Positions 34,192 to 43,911 of a DNA stretch of 55,687 bases are shown here, in pieces. Numbering within the stretch: position 1 is the stretch's first letter; each line of letters starts with the position of its first letter. Location of the stretch: contig JAZNCH010000064.1 of NCBI GenBank assembly GCA_045587445.1, positions 1 to 55,687 on the forward strand, given 5' to 3'. A program made the translations under genes and the position numbers. The DNA is from RGIG1995 sp045587445 (GTDB lineage Bacteria > Bacillota > Clostridia > Oscillospirales > CAG-272). The notes under the pieces are model-generated. The model had not been told where the DNA came from. It did no database searches and saw only the letters and a list, made by a program, of their open reading frames with translations.

Positions 34192-35053
34192 TTTTCTTAA
34201 CCTTTCTTTTATATTCTTCTTTTGAAATAACTGTTCCTTCTTTTTCAAGTATGGGTTGTCTTTCCTTTTTGAAATAAAACAAAACCAAAAATACAAGTCC
34301 CACAACAAAAGACACAAGACCTATAACCTGAGAAATTCTGAACGGTCCAACGTAAAGGCTGTCTGTACGCAGTCCCTCAATCAAAAATCTACCGAATCCA
34401 TACCAGCTCATATACATAAAAAATATCTGACCGTGATATTTTTTCTTTTTGTAAAAAGCGTTTATAAGCAGAAATCCAATCAGATTCCACAAAGATTCAT
34501 ATAAAAACGTTGGGTGAACGTAAATAGCTTCGGTCATAGCCTCGGTGCGTATGCCCATTCTTATAAAGATGTCTGTTACACCGCCGTGCGCCTCGGCATT
34601 AACAAAGTTCCCCCACCTACCAACAATTTGCCCAATCATAACAGCGGGAACTAACATATCGTACATTTTCAATACGTTTATCTTTTTGATTAGACAGAAC
34701 ATCAAAGCAGTAAATGCACCGCCTATAACAGCACCATATATGGCAAGACCGCCTTCCCATATAGCTATCATTTCCATAAATGAGTCATACTGTTCAAGAC
34801 TTGTCAGTACGTAGTAGAGCCGTGCTCCAAGAATTGACAGAGGGATTATGTAGAGGGCAAGGTCGAGCACATCGTCTTCCTTTATACCCTCGTAATATTT
34901 TGCTCTGTTCATTACGTACATACAAGCAAGAATTATACCTACGGTAATGATAACACCATACCAAGCTACTTCTCTGCCAAACAGAGAAAACGCCACTTCT
35001 CTGACCGAGAATTCATCAATTCCCAATCCGGGAAAAGAAATATAATTCGTCAT
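34175..35053 (-). CDS. lgt: Prolipoprotein diacylglyceryl transferase
   Basis: 292 residues. Membrane enzyme that adds diacylglycerol to the lipobox Cys of preprolipoproteins, so it would modify the lipoproteins seen at both ends of this window. Seven hydrophobic helices; the GRWGNFVNAEAHGG motif and the C-terminal GRFLIEGLRTDS block are diagnostic. AGGA lies 10 nt before the ATG. Its end overlaps folD by 17 bp, and yfmH ends 16 bp upstream. Confidence 0.94.
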   Translation of the reverse strand: MTNYISFPGLGIDEFSVREVAFSLFGREVAWYGVIITVGIILACMYVMNRAKYYEGIKEDDVLDLALYIIPLSILGARLYYVLTSLEQYDSFMEMIAIWEGGLAIYGAVIGGAFTALMFCLIKKINVLKMYDMLVPAVMIGQIVGRWGNFVNAEAHGGVTDIFIRMGIRTEAMTEAIYVHPTFLYESLWNLIGFLLINAFYKKKKYHGQIFFMYMSWYGFGRFLIEGLRTDSLYVGPFRISQVIGLVSFVVGLVFLVLFYFKKERQPILEKEGTVISKEEYKRKVKKNGKNN

Positions 35054-35069
35054 TATTTACACATCCTTT

Positions 35070-36353
35070 TTAGACAGGAAATACCGTTGACATAGCGAAG
35101 AATTCTTCATTAAACATACAGCCGAGAAGCTCGCTTACGTATTCAAAAGTCAAATTCTTAACAGCATCGGCATAGTCAAACAAATCACAGCCTTCAAATA
35201 TATAGCTCATAAGCTCGTATGCAATTTCTTCGGTATTGTCAAAAGTTTTTATAAAATCGGCATATATAACTTTCTTGCATCTTTCATACTCAGCTTTATC
35301 AAGTCCTGTTCTCTGCTTATCTTTAATATAGTCAAATATTCTACAGTAAACCAATTCGGGCTCATTCGCTTCACCCGACAGCTCGTTAAATGAAAAAGAT
35401 TCGCTTATACTGTAGCAATATTCAAACGTATTTGAAATAAGTCCCTCATTGTAAAGGTCGTTGAATATTTTACTGCTCTTGCTGAAAAGCATTTCATTCA
35501 AAACTGCCATACCTGCCGCTTTGCGCAGTCTTTCTGTAGGCTCGGAAGAAATTTTATTGTCCTTGATACCAATATCAAAAAGCGGCTTTGCAACCTGCAT
35601 TTTAGCCGTTATTCTTGGCTTTGACACATTGTCGGATTCTTTGTCAAAAATTCTCTCGATATTGCAATCGGGTGCCTTTTTCAGTATTTTATCGCATACT
35701 GAAAGAACACTGTCGATTTCAACGTCCCCGCACACGCAAAGAACCATATTGTTAAGGTTGTAAAACGTGTTATAACACTTGTATAAAAGTTCTGCATCTA
35801 TTTTGGCGATTGAATCAACCGTTCCGGCAATGCTTATTTTTACAGGGTGGCTTTCATACATCGCCTCAAGCATATTAAAGAAAAGAACACGTGCAGGGTT
35901 GTCCTCTCCCATTTTTATTTCCTGACCGATAATACCCTGTTCCTTCTGCACCGATTTTTCGGTAAAGTAGGGTTTGGTTACAAAATCAAGCAATATTTCA
36001 AGCGATTCTTCAAAATTCTCGGTACACGAGAATAAATACGCCGTTTTTTCAAACGAAGTAAAAGCGTTTGCATTCGCTCCCGTTTCGGCATATCGCGAAA
36101 ATGTATCGAGACCATCCTCATTATCAAAAAGCTTGTGTTCAAGAAAATGAGCGATCCCATTTGGAACTTCGGTTATTTCTTTTTCGCCTTTTTTTCTGAA
36201 TTTGTTGTCTATAGAGCCGTATTTCGTACCGAAAACCGCAAACGCGGTAGTAAGCTTTTTAGGGAAAACGTATACGTCAAGTCCGCTTTCGTGGCTTATT
36301 TTCGTATAACTCTCGCCCAAGAATTCATTACTTTTTACGATTCTGTCATTCAT
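35070..36353 (-). CDS. yfmH: M16 family metallopeptidase, YfmH type (active partner)
   Basis: 427 residues. HFLEHKLF gives the inverted zinc motif HxxEH (His69, Glu72, His73), and a later Glu in EQGIIGQEIKMGED completes the site. The name YfmH refers to the protein encoded in pairs with an inactive M16 partner, linked to modification of elongation factor P or to peptide processing in Bacillus; the substrate here is unknown. It overlaps the partner gene by 8 bp. Confidence 0.88.
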   Translation of the reverse strand: MNDRIVKSNEFLGESYTKISHESGLDVYVFPKKLTTAFAVFGTKYGSIDNKFRKKGEKEITEVPNGIAHFLEHKLFDNEDGLDTFSRYAETGANANAFTSFEKTAYLFSCTENFEESLEILLDFVTKPYFTEKSVQKEQGIIGQEIKMGEDNPARVLFFNMLEAMYESHPVKISIAGTVDSIAKIDAELLYKCYNTFYNLNNMVLCVCGDVEIDSVLSVCDKILKKAPDCNIERIFDKESDNVSKPRITAKMQVAKPLFDIGIKDNKISSEPTERLRKAAGMAVLNEMLFSKSSKIFNDLYNEGLISNTFEYCYSISESFSFNELSGEANEPELVYCRIFDYIKDKQRTGLDKAEYERCKKVIYADFIKTFDNTEEIAYELMSYIFEGCDLFDYADAVKNLTFEYVSELLGCMFNEEFFAMSTVFPV

Positions 36354-37641
36354 CTTCAGACTCCCCCTTTCCCATCAACGTTCCTTCGAGGAAATAAACC
36401 GTATCAAGCTGTATTTTACGAGCCACGTTTATTACCTCTTCCTTTGTAACGTTCATAAATCTTTCGCAGACTTCCTCGTGTGTATCGTCAAGCCCCGAAA
36501 GACATCTTGTAAGATACCAGCCTTCTAATGCAGGGGGACTGTCATTAAGCTCGTTATATGCATTTTTCAAAGACTTCTTTGCAAGAATAAGCTCTTCGTC
36601 TGTTATTTTTCCTTGTTTTACGTTTTCAAGCTGTGCCAAAATTTCATTCTGCGCTTTTTCTTTATCGGATAATTCAATACCGCTTGTTACGACCATAATT
36701 CCTTTTACACCATCAGGAATTGCTCGGCAATAATAACAAAGACTTAATTTTTCGCGAACGTTCATAAACAATTTGCTTACAGGAGAGTTACCGTACATTT
36801 CAACAAATACGGGAAAAGCACCGTAATCCTTATCGCCCACAACGCAACCGGTTCTGAACCCAAGTGAAAGTTTGCCCTGAGCAGCAGATATTTTTTCAGT
36901 TACGTTTTTAACCTCGGTTACACCGTATTTAACAACTGTTTTTTGTACTTCCGCATATTCGCGCTTTCTCTCTGCAAACATTTTACCGATACGTAGGCAA
37001 AGCTCGTTAACATCTCCGCTTCCAACGTAAAAAATCTCGACACGCGATGTTTCCAAAAGCTTTTTATATGCCGAAAACAGCTCTTCTGCGGTTATTTTTT
37101 CAACAGATTCTTCATCACCGTATTCGCTTATGCCAAAGGCTTCGTCGCGGCACATTTCTTCTTTACAACGAGTAACGGCATAAGCATTTTTGTTGTTGAT
37201 AAGTGCTCTTATATCATCTATAAGGTCATTTTTTTCGCTTTCTACATAGCTTTTTGAAAATATACCATTTTCCGTATAAGGTTCAAACAAAATCTCTTCG
37301 AGAATAGAAATTGTTCCATCTGTTATTTTTGTACCGTCTATAGAATATCTGTCAGCAAGCCAGCTTGCAGTTATACCGCAAACCTGATACTCCCCTCTTT
37401 TGAAGATCTTTCCCTCTACTGATGCCGCATAAAGCTCGTCAAGTGCAATTTTTATGGAAGCAATATCGTTATGCTTTTCTGTTCCGCGAAGCAATACTTG
37501 GGGAATAAGCGCATTAAGCGAGGCGCTTTTTCTGTCAAGATACTGCACGAAATTAAAAGATAGATAATTAGTCTTGAATTTATCGGTAGGTATAACGTTC
37601 AGCGTAATACCGTCGGTTATCTTAAATTTTTGTAACATCAT
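36346..37641 (-). CDS. yfmF: M16 family peptidase-like protein, YfmF type (inactive partner)
   Basis: About 431 residues. The fold matches M16 (YLSFNFVQYLDRKSASLNALIP) but the HxxEH motif is missing: the equivalent stretch is LIPQVLLRGTEKH. Such subunits pair with an active M16 protein, here the overlapping downstream gene. A GGGGTG ribosome binding site lies before tandem ATGs at 37641 and 37638; either can be the start. The spoIID gene is 92 bp upstream. Confidence 0.85.
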   Translation of the reverse strand: MMLQKFKITDGITLNVIPTDKFKTNYLSFNFVQYLDRKSASLNALIPQVLLRGTEKHNDIASIKIALDELYAASVEGKIFKRGEYQVCGITASWLADRYSIDGTKITDGTISILEEILFEPYTENGIFSKSYVESEKNDLIDDIRALINNKNAYAVTRCKEEMCRDEAFGISEYGDEESVEKITAEELFSAYKKLLETSRVEIFYVGSGDVNELCLRIGKMFAERKREYAEVQKTVVKYGVTEVKNVTEKISAAQGKLSLGFRTGCVVGDKDYGAFPVFVEMYGNSPVSKLFMNVREKLSLCYYCRAIPDGVKGIMVVTSGIELSDKEKAQNEILAQLENVKQGKITDEELILAKKSLKNAYNELNDSPPALEGWYLTRCLSGLDDTHEEVCERFMNVTKEEVINVARKIQLDTVYFLEGTLMGKGESEDE

Positions 37642-37732
37642 TTTCACCCCATTGAATACTGTAAAATACCTATCTTCTTTATTATACACATATTTTTTAA
37701 CTTTTCAACACATTAGAAAATAATATATAGCG

Positions 37733-38710
37733 TTATTGGGAAAATAATCTCAATTCTGTCCCGGAATAATAGTGCAAAAGTATATCCTTGTACCCAACGC
37801 CGTCTTGCGCCATACAGTTTGCCCCCGCCATACTTAACCCTACACCGTGTCCCGAGCCAAGTGTTTTAAACTTAAATTTTCCGTCTGTGTAACTAACATC
37901 AAAGCTTGTGGAGGAGAGGCAAAACACCTCTCTCGCACGCCGCCCAGTCATCTTCGCTCCTGCTATTTCAATCATATCCACTCTGTTATTTTCATTTTTT
38001 TCAACAGAGCCTATCCACTCTTCCGCTTTATCGCTGAATGTACATATCACACCTTGCTTTTCAAGCAACTCCCTTACTTCCTCAGGAGAATATTCCACAC
38101 TCCTTTCGACAGAAGCTTCGGGAGAATTGACCGAAACAAGATAAGGTACACAAAACCCCCACACTTTTTCTGCACATTCGGTTACACCGCATGACGAAGC
38201 ATGAAAGACAGTATCTGCAATATTACCTTCAAATTCAATGACTTCTCCCCGTGTTTCTGTAACAGCTTGCTCAATTATTTTGTAATACGCATCGACGTTA
38301 TTTACACCCCACAAAGCCGACGCATCTTCAAATGAAATATAACCTAAACAATGTGAATAATCATCACACATATCGGCAGAATAATGAATTATATTTTTTT
38401 CACCTCCTTCAATTCTACGCATACAGTAACTTCTGATTGCGACCGCCAATGCCTTAACAGCCTCTTTTTCATAAAAGATAGGCACCTCCGCAAGTAGCAC
38501 TCCGCAAACATATTCGTCAAGCGACATTTCTTTTATTTGCCCCGTTGAAGTTATGTACAATCCAACTGTTACGTTTGGAATCTCACTTTTATCAAAAAAC
38601 ATGTCATCATTTTTTTCCAATGCCTGTCCATCTGCAATTATACCTGCTACGGTAGGAGAAACCACCATTAAAGCAACAATAAAAAAAATAAACAACAATC
38701 TGTAATTCAA
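37733..38710 (-). CDS. spoIID: Stage II sporulation protein D
   Basis: 325 residues. Membrane-anchored lytic transglycosylase that acts in the engulfment complex. One N-terminal membrane helix (about 4-22), then the SpoIID/LytB domain: SLDEYVCGVLLAEVP...EAVKALAVAIRSY contains the Glu of the active site. HASSCGVTE and GSGHGVGLSMAGANCMA with DILLHYYSG complete the family pattern. The start is TTG at 38710, since GAGGTGG sits 6 nt before it; an ATG 14 codons upstream has no site. Divergent from uxaC. Confidence 0.93.
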   Translation of the reverse strand: MNYRLLFIFFIVALMVVSPTVAGIIADGQALEKNDDMFFDKSEIPNVTVGLYITSTGQIKEMSLDEYVCGVLLAEVPIFYEKEAVKALAVAIRSYCMRRIEGGEKNIIHYSADMCDDYSHCLGYISFEDASALWGVNNVDAYYKIIEQAVTETRGEVIEFEGNIADTVFHASSCGVTECAEKVWGFCVPYLVSVNSPEASVERSVEYSPEEVRELLEKQGVICTFSDKAEEWIGSVEKNENNRVDMIEIAGAKMTGRRAREVFCLSSTSFDVSYTDGKFKFKTLGSGHGVGLSMAGANCMAQDGVGYKDILLHYYSGTELRLFSQ

Positions 38711-38916
38711 AAAAACCACCTCACGAAAATATATTCCGAAAAGGCGGTTCATATGATTATAAATTTTACTGAATAATCAATCTATCCATACATTATACCT
38801 TATTACGTATATTATAGGTAAACCGGATAAATTAAGCGTAATAAGCGCAAACTTCCATTTGAACGAAAGTTACAACTCCCCAAAAACTAAAAAACTATAA
38901 CACTCGGAGAAACTAT

Positions 38917-40314
38917 ATGAATAATTTTTTTGACGAAAACGTCTTTTTAGGCAACAAAACTGCCAAGAAACTCTACAAGGAAGTTAAGGCTCTCCCTATA
39001 TTTGACTATCATTGCCACCTTTCTCCCAAAGAAATTGCAGAGGACAGAAAGTTTTACAATCTCGGCGAATTATGGCTTGAGTGCGACCATTACAAATGGC
39101 GTCTTATGAGAGCGAACGGAACTAATGAAGAATACGTTACGGGAAAAGCCGACTACAAGTCAAAATTTTTTGAATTTGCAAAAGCGGCAGAAAATGCGGC
39201 AGGAAACGCCGTATATCATTGGATTCATTTAGAACTGAAAAAATATTTTGGCATTGACAAGCCTCTCAACAGCGATTCGGCGGAAGAAATTTGGAACAAG
39301 ACGAAGGAAATGATGAAAGAGGGTTCTTTCACGGCTCAAAAAATTATTTTAAATTCCAACGTTGAGGTAGTATTTACGACCGACGACCCTGCAGATACTC
39401 TTGAGTATCATAAGGCTATAAAGGAATCGTCTTTCCCAGTAAAAGTATCGCCGTCATTCAGACCAGATATGGCACTATGCGGTATAACAAAGCACAATTT
39501 TAAAGCCTATATCAAAAAGGCCGAAAATATAAGCGGGGTAAAAATCAACTCTGTCGACGGAATAGAAGAATTCCTTTCAAAGAGAATCAAGTTCTTTGCA
39601 GAAAACGGCTGTAAGGCATCTGACATCAGCTTGACTGCCCTTCCTGCTACTATGGGAACGAAAGAAGAAGCTGACAAAGCTCTCAAGGCGGCTCTTGCAG
39701 GTGAAGAAATAACCGAAAAAATGGCAAGCGACTATACATCTTATCTCCTTGTATTCATTGCAAAAGAATATAAGGACAATGATATTGCTCAACAGCTCCA
39801 CATGTCAGCTCTCAGAAACAACAACAGTAACCTCTTTGCAAAAGCGGGTGCCGATTCAGGTAACGACTCTGTTGCCAAGATAGCAGACATCAATTCTCTT
39901 CGCAAACTGCTCGACGCTATGGCAAAGAATAACGGTCTCCCAAAGACTGTCGTTTATACACTCAACAATGCAAACTACTATGAACTTGCAACCATGATAG
40001 GTAACTTCTGGGGCGAAAACGGCGGAAATCTTCAGCTTGGTGCGGCTTGGTGGTTCTGCGATCACCTTGATGGCATAAAAGAACAGCTTAAGATGTGTTC
40101 CGTAACAGGTTTACTCGGCAGATTCAACGGTATGCTTACCGACAGCAGAAGCTTCACTTCTTATGTAAGACATGATTATTTCAGAAGGATTCTATGCACC
40201 TATGTCGGAGGACTTGTTGAAAATGGTGAATTTGAAGAAAATACGGCAAAAAAACTCGTAAAAAAGATTTCGGTTGAAAACGCACGGAACTTTTTCTCTA
40301 TAAAACAAGTTTAG
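38917..40314 (+). CDS. uxaC: Glucuronate isomerase
   Basis: 465 residues. Converts D-glucuronate to D-fructuronate (or galacturonate to tagaturonate). Amidohydrolase-like TIM barrel: FDYHCHLSPKEIAEDRKFYNLGE (split) holds the metal HxH; FTTDDPADTLEYH, GAAWWFCDHLDGI and the late TDSRSFTSYVRHDYFRR are typical. CGGAGA precedes the ATG. It begins an operon with a fructuronate reductase-like SDR 18 bp downstream. The mannonate dehydratase gene uxuA is not in this window. Confidence 0.95.
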   Translation: MNNFFDENVFLGNKTAKKLYKEVKALPIFDYHCHLSPKEIAEDRKFYNLGELWLECDHYKWRLMRANGTNEEYVTGKADYKSKFFEFAKAAENAAGNAVYHWIHLELKKYFGIDKPLNSDSAEEIWNKTKEMMKEGSFTAQKIILNSNVEVVFTTDDPADTLEYHKAIKESSFPVKVSPSFRPDMALCGITKHNFKAYIKKAENISGVKINSVDGIEEFLSKRIKFFAENGCKASDISLTALPATMGTKEEADKALKAALAGEEITEKMASDYTSYLLVFIAKEYKDNDIAQQLHMSALRNNNSNLFAKAGADSGNDSVAKIADINSLRKLLDAMAKNNGLPKTVVYTLNNANYYELATMIGNFWGENGGNLQLGAAWWFCDHLDGIKEQLKMCSVTGLLGRFNGMLTDSRSFTSYVRHDYFRRILCTYVGGLVENGEFEENTAKKLVKKISVENARNFFSIKQV

Positions 40315-40332
40315 TAAAAGGAGATAAACAAA

Positions 40333-41172
40333 ATGAAATATACTCATGACCTTACAGGAAAAACGGCAGTTGTAACAGGGGCGGGCGGTATTCTCTGCTC
40401 TGACTTCGCGGCGCTTCTTGCAGAAAACGGTGCAGAGGTTGCACTTATTGACCTTAACATTGAAGCAGCACAGAAAGCGGCTGACAGAATAACAGCAGCA
40501 GGCGGCAAGGCTATTGCAGTTAAGGCAAACGTACTCGAAAAGGACTCCCTTGAAGAGGCTAAGAAACAGGTACTCGATGCATTCGGCAAAGTTGATATTC
40601 TTATCAATGGTGCAGGAGGAAACAACCCCAAGGGTACTTCCGATGATGAATTCTATACCGACGAAAGTGCAAAGGAATCTGTTAAATCATTCTTCGAGCT
40701 TGACCGGGCAGGTATTCAGTTCGTTCTCAACCTCAACTTTATGGGAACTCTTCTTCCCACACAGACGTTTGCTCCCCTTATGTTAAATAAGAACGGCGTT
40801 ATTATCAACATTTCTTCTATGAATGCATATAGACCCCTTACAAAGATTCCGGCATACAGCGGTGCTAAGGCAGCTATTTCAAATTTCACACAGTACCTTG
40901 CAGTATACTTTGCAAAAGCAGGCATAAGAGTTAACGCTATCGCTCCCGGCTTCTTTGTAACACACCAAAACCGCACGCTTCTCTTTAACAAAGACGGCAC
41001 ACCTACAGCTCGTACAAGCAAGATTCTCAACGCAACTCCCATGGGACGCTTCGGTGAAGCAAGTGAGCTTGGCGGAACACTTATGTGGCTCGTTGACAAT
41101 GAAGCTGCAAGCTTTGTTACAGGTATAGTAGTTCCGGTTGACGGCGGCTTCTCCGCATACAGTGGGGTATAA
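40333..41172 (+). CDS. uxuB: SDR oxidoreductase, probable D-mannonate oxidoreductase (fructuronate reductase)
   Basis: 279 residues. Short-chain dehydrogenase: TGAGGILCSDFAALL nucleotide loop, NGAGG, ISSM serine and YSGAK (Tyr-x-x-x-Lys). The insertion GNNPKGTSDDEFYTDESAKES and the FFVTHQNRTLLFNKDGTPTARTS block resemble the YjmF/UxuB-type SDRs that reduce fructuronate. Its placement 18 bp after uxaC supports that reaction. An AAAGGAG site precedes the ATG. Confidence 0.85.
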   Translation: MKYTHDLTGKTAVVTGAGGILCSDFAALLAENGAEVALIDLNIEAAQKAADRITAAGGKAIAVKANVLEKDSLEEAKKQVLDAFGKVDILINGAGGNNPKGTSDDEFYTDESAKESVKSFFELDRAGIQFVLNLNFMGTLLPTQTFAPLMLNKNGVIINISSMNAYRPLTKIPAYSGAKAAISNFTQYLAVYFAKAGIRVNAIAPGFFVTHQNRTLLFNKDGTPTARTSKILNATPMGRFGEASELGGTLMWLVDNEAASFVTGIVVPVDGGFSAYSGV

Positions 41173-41194
41173 AATTATGATAAAGTATATTTAA

Positions 41195-41347
41195 TCCTTC
41201 TCCACGAAAACAAAAAAGGTATTTACGGCAATACTCCCGCAAGATGCAAGTTTTTCAAACGGTCTCGTTGTACCTCTCGGACAGGGCGAGAGTCAGATAA
41301 AGACTCTTCAACAAGCACACGAATTAACATGTGTATTTAAAAAATAA
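41195..41347 (+). pseudogene. Possible gene remnant after uxuB
   Basis: A 50-codon stop-free frame with no start or ribosome binding site. It encodes VFTAILPQDASFSNGLVVP and then GQGESQIKTLQQAHELT, which has protein-like composition. I do not recognise the family. A stop sits directly before it, as in a truncated downstream gene. The remaining DNA to 41455 holds nothing recognisable. Confidence 0.3.
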
Positions 41348-41455
41348 TACAATTTTACTCCCTTAAAAATCAAGGTCTTTCTAAATTCTCAATTAATAGA
41401 TAATTATTTATAACAATGTAAACTTATATTTGTTGAAAATAACGCAATAATTATA

Positions 41456-41484
41456 TTGACATTAATTGATTTATTTGATAAAAT
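41456..41484 (+). promoter_or_regulatory. Sigma-A promoter of the Gfo/Idh/MocA pair
   Basis: TTGACA (41456-41461), a 17-bp spacer and TAAAAT (41479-41484), 45 bp before the start codon. Confidence 0.8.
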
Positions 41485-41528
41485 AAGCTTAAACATATTT
41501 ATTTTTTTACATGGAAGGAAACATTATC

Positions 41529-42605
41529 ATGGAAAAGAAAATTCTTAATGTAGGCGTTATCTCCTGTAGCACTATGGCTGAAGGCCACATGAAAGGTGTT
41601 ATCGAGCATCCTCAAGCTAAGCTTGTTGCTATATGTGATATTGACCTTGAAAAAGCAAAAACAGTTGCCGAAAGACGAGGAGTGAGCCGCGTTTATCAGG
41701 ATTATAAAGAGCTTCTCGCGCAGCCCGATATTGACGCCGTAATCATTGTTACTCCCGACCATCTCCACAGAGAAATGGCTGTTGCCGCGCTTGAAGCAGG
41801 CAAACACGTTCTCTGCGAAAAGCCTCTCGCTCTTAACAGAGATGACATTCAGGCTATTGCTGATGCCGTAAAGAAGTCAGACAAGAAGTTTATGGTTGGT
41901 CAGATTTGCCGTTATACCCCCGCTTTCAAGGCTGCAAAAGCAATTATTGACCGTGGCGAAATCGGTGATATTGTATTCATAGAAACTGAATATGCTCATA
42001 ACTATGAAAAAATACTTAAGGCTTGTGAAGACTGGAAAACAAATCCTGAAAGATGGAGATCCAACCCCGAAAGAAACGGTGTTGTTGGCGGCGGTTGCCA
42101 TGCTGTCGACCTTCTCCGTTGGCTCATTGGTGCTGACCCCGAAGAAGTAAAAGCTTATTCCACAAAAAAGATTTTTACAGACCTCCCCTATGACGATACT
42201 CACATTGCTCTTATGAAGTTCCCCAACGACATTATGACTAAGGTATTTATATCCGTAAGCTGTAAGCGTAACTACACAATGCGTACAGCTATTTACGGAA
42301 CTAAAGGTACAATTGTTTGCGACAACCAGAACGCGCAAATGAGTGTTTACAGAACAGAAATCAGTGGTAAGACAGTCGGTTCCCTTCTTCCGGACAGATC
42401 TAATGCCGACTATGAAGTTAAATACCCGGTTGCTATTAACAACCACAACGCTACAGCTGAATTCGAAGAATTCGCAAGTATTATTTTGAACGACAAAGAA
42501 GTTTCAACCACAGTATTCGAGGGCGCGAAGACCGTTGCCGCTTGTTTCGCTATTTGCGAAGCTGCTGAAAAGGGTCAGCCCGTTGTTCCCGATTACAATT
42601 TCTGA
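41529..42605 (+). CDS. Gfo/Idh/MocA family oxidoreductase (paralogue 1 of 2)
   Basis: 358 residues. Rossmann N-terminus (1-125) with EKPLAL (catalytic Lys of the EKP motif), then a dehydrogenase C-terminal domain with GGGCHAVDLLRWLIG. The first loop GVISCSTMAEGHM departs from the usual GxGxxG. YTPAFKAAKAIIDRG and RNGVVGGGCHAVD are shared with the next gene. I start at 41529 because GGAAGGAAA precedes it and the paralogue starts at the same place. Likely an NAD(P)-dependent oxidoreductase of a sugar acid or inositol-type compound; the substrate is unknown. It follows the uronate genes. Confidence 0.85.
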   Translation: MEKKILNVGVISCSTMAEGHMKGVIEHPQAKLVAICDIDLEKAKTVAERRGVSRVYQDYKELLAQPDIDAVIIVTPDHLHREMAVAALEAGKHVLCEKPLALNRDDIQAIADAVKKSDKKFMVGQICRYTPAFKAAKAIIDRGEIGDIVFIETEYAHNYEKILKACEDWKTNPERWRSNPERNGVVGGGCHAVDLLRWLIGADPEEVKAYSTKKIFTDLPYDDTHIALMKFPNDIMTKVFISVSCKRNYTMRTAIYGTKGTIVCDNQNAQMSVYRTEISGKTVGSLLPDRSNADYEVKYPVAINNHNATAEFEEFASIILNDKEVSTTVFEGAKTVAACFAICEAAEKGQPVVPDYNF

Positions 42606-42633
42606 TTGAATGTGCTGAAAGGAATTAATTATC

Positions 42634-43686
42634 ATGGAAAATAAGATTATTAAAGTTGGTGTAATATCTTGCAGCGTTATGGCTACAGGTCATATGAGAG
42701 GTGTTATCCGCCATCCCCAAGCAGAGCTTGTTGCTATTTGCGATACAGACGTTGAATTATTGAACAAAGTCGGTGATATGCTCGGTGTTGAAAGAAGATA
42801 TGAAAACTACAAGGACCTCCTTGCTCAAGATGATATTGATGCTGTAATTATCGTTACTCCCGACAGACTTCACAAGGATATGGCTATTGATGCACTTGAA
42901 GCAGGCAAGCACGTTCTCTGTGAAAAGCCTCTCGCTTTGACAAGAGAAGAATGCGTTGAAATAGCAAATGCAGTTAAAAAATCAGACAAGAAGTTTATGG
43001 TTGGTCAGATCTGCCGTTACACTCCAGCTTTCAAGGCTGCAAAAGCAATTATTGACCGTGGCGACATAGGTGAACTTATGTTCATTGAATCCGAATACGC
43101 TCACGACTATGTAAACATACTTAAACCGGGTAACTGGAGATGGGATCCCCTCAGAAACGGTGTTGTTGGCGGCGGTTGCCACGCTGTTGACTTTCTCCGT
43201 TGGGTTGCAGGCGACCCTGAAGAAGTTCAGGCATACTCCAACCACAAGATATTTGATCCCGAACTGCCTTACGACGATACAACAATCGCTATCATGAAGT
43301 TCCCCAACAACGTTATCGGTAAGGTGTTTGTTTCCATTGCTTGTAAGAGAGAATACACAATGCGTTCAGTCTTCTATGGAACAAAGGGTACAATCATTTG
43401 CGACAACAAGTCTAACAAGTTCCAGCTCTTTAAGACTGATATAAACGGTACAGAAGAGTCAGGTCTTGTGCCCAATGCGTTGAACACAAGTATTGCGATA
43501 GAAATTCCCGTTGCTATCAATAACCACAACGCATCTGAGGAATTTGAAGAATTTGCCAGTATCATTCTTAACGACAAAGAAGTTACTACAACTGTTTACG
43601 AAGGAGCAAAGACTGTTGCAGCTTGCTTCGCTATCGTCGAAGCTGCTAAAACAGGCAAAGTTGTTAAACCCAATTACGAGTTCTAA
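42634..43686 (+). CDS. Gfo/Idh/MocA family oxidoreductase (paralogue 2 of 2)
   Basis: 350 residues, a tandem paralogue with the same motifs (EKPLAL; GGGCHAVDFLRW) and the same atypical first loop, GVISCSVMATGHM. The 28-bp gap and GAAAGGAATT site suggest an operon with paralogue 1. A stretch of about 100 bases around 42990-43070 is almost identical at DNA level to 41880-41965 although the flanks diverge. A terminator at 43703 closes the pair. Confidence 0.85.
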   Translation: MENKIIKVGVISCSVMATGHMRGVIRHPQAELVAICDTDVELLNKVGDMLGVERRYENYKDLLAQDDIDAVIIVTPDRLHKDMAIDALEAGKHVLCEKPLALTREECVEIANAVKKSDKKFMVGQICRYTPAFKAAKAIIDRGDIGELMFIESEYAHDYVNILKPGNWRWDPLRNGVVGGGCHAVDFLRWVAGDPEEVQAYSNHKIFDPELPYDDTTIAIMKFPNNVIGKVFVSIACKREYTMRSVFYGTKGTIICDNKSNKFQLFKTDINGTEESGLVPNALNTSIAIEIPVAINNHNASEEFEEFASIILNDKEVTTTVYEGAKTVAACFAIVEAAKTGKVVKPNYEF

Positions 43687-43702
43687 CCAAAATTTAGTTC
43701 TA

Positions 43703-43733
43703 AAAACACACCGTCAAACACGGTGTGTTTTTT
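43703..43733 (+). terminator. Terminator after the Gfo pair
   Basis: AAACACACCG / CGGTGTGTTT hairpin, loop TCAAACA, then TTTT. Confidence 0.85.
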
Positions 43734-43911
43734 CGTAATTTCAAACATTATAATAAACAAAAACTCTTCCGTATTAATACGTTTTTTAAACAATTTACCA
43801 ATTTTTAATTATTTAATAAAATAATTGCATTTTTCTATTGACTTATCTATAAAAATCCTGTATATATTATAATGGAATTTTATGATAAAAAAAGAAAGGA
43901 ATGGGAGAAAT

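Noticed and set aside
41877..42446. 189-codon minus-strand frame opposite the first Gfo/Idh/MocA gene
   Set aside because: Shadow of codon bias; the second paralogue shows a similar but shorter antisense frame.
43838..43873. TTGACT with TATAAT before the phosphate transporter gene as a promoter
   Set aside because: TATAAT lies 24 bp from TTGACT, which is too far. TATATA at 17 bp would fit but is not specific in this AT-rich DNA.
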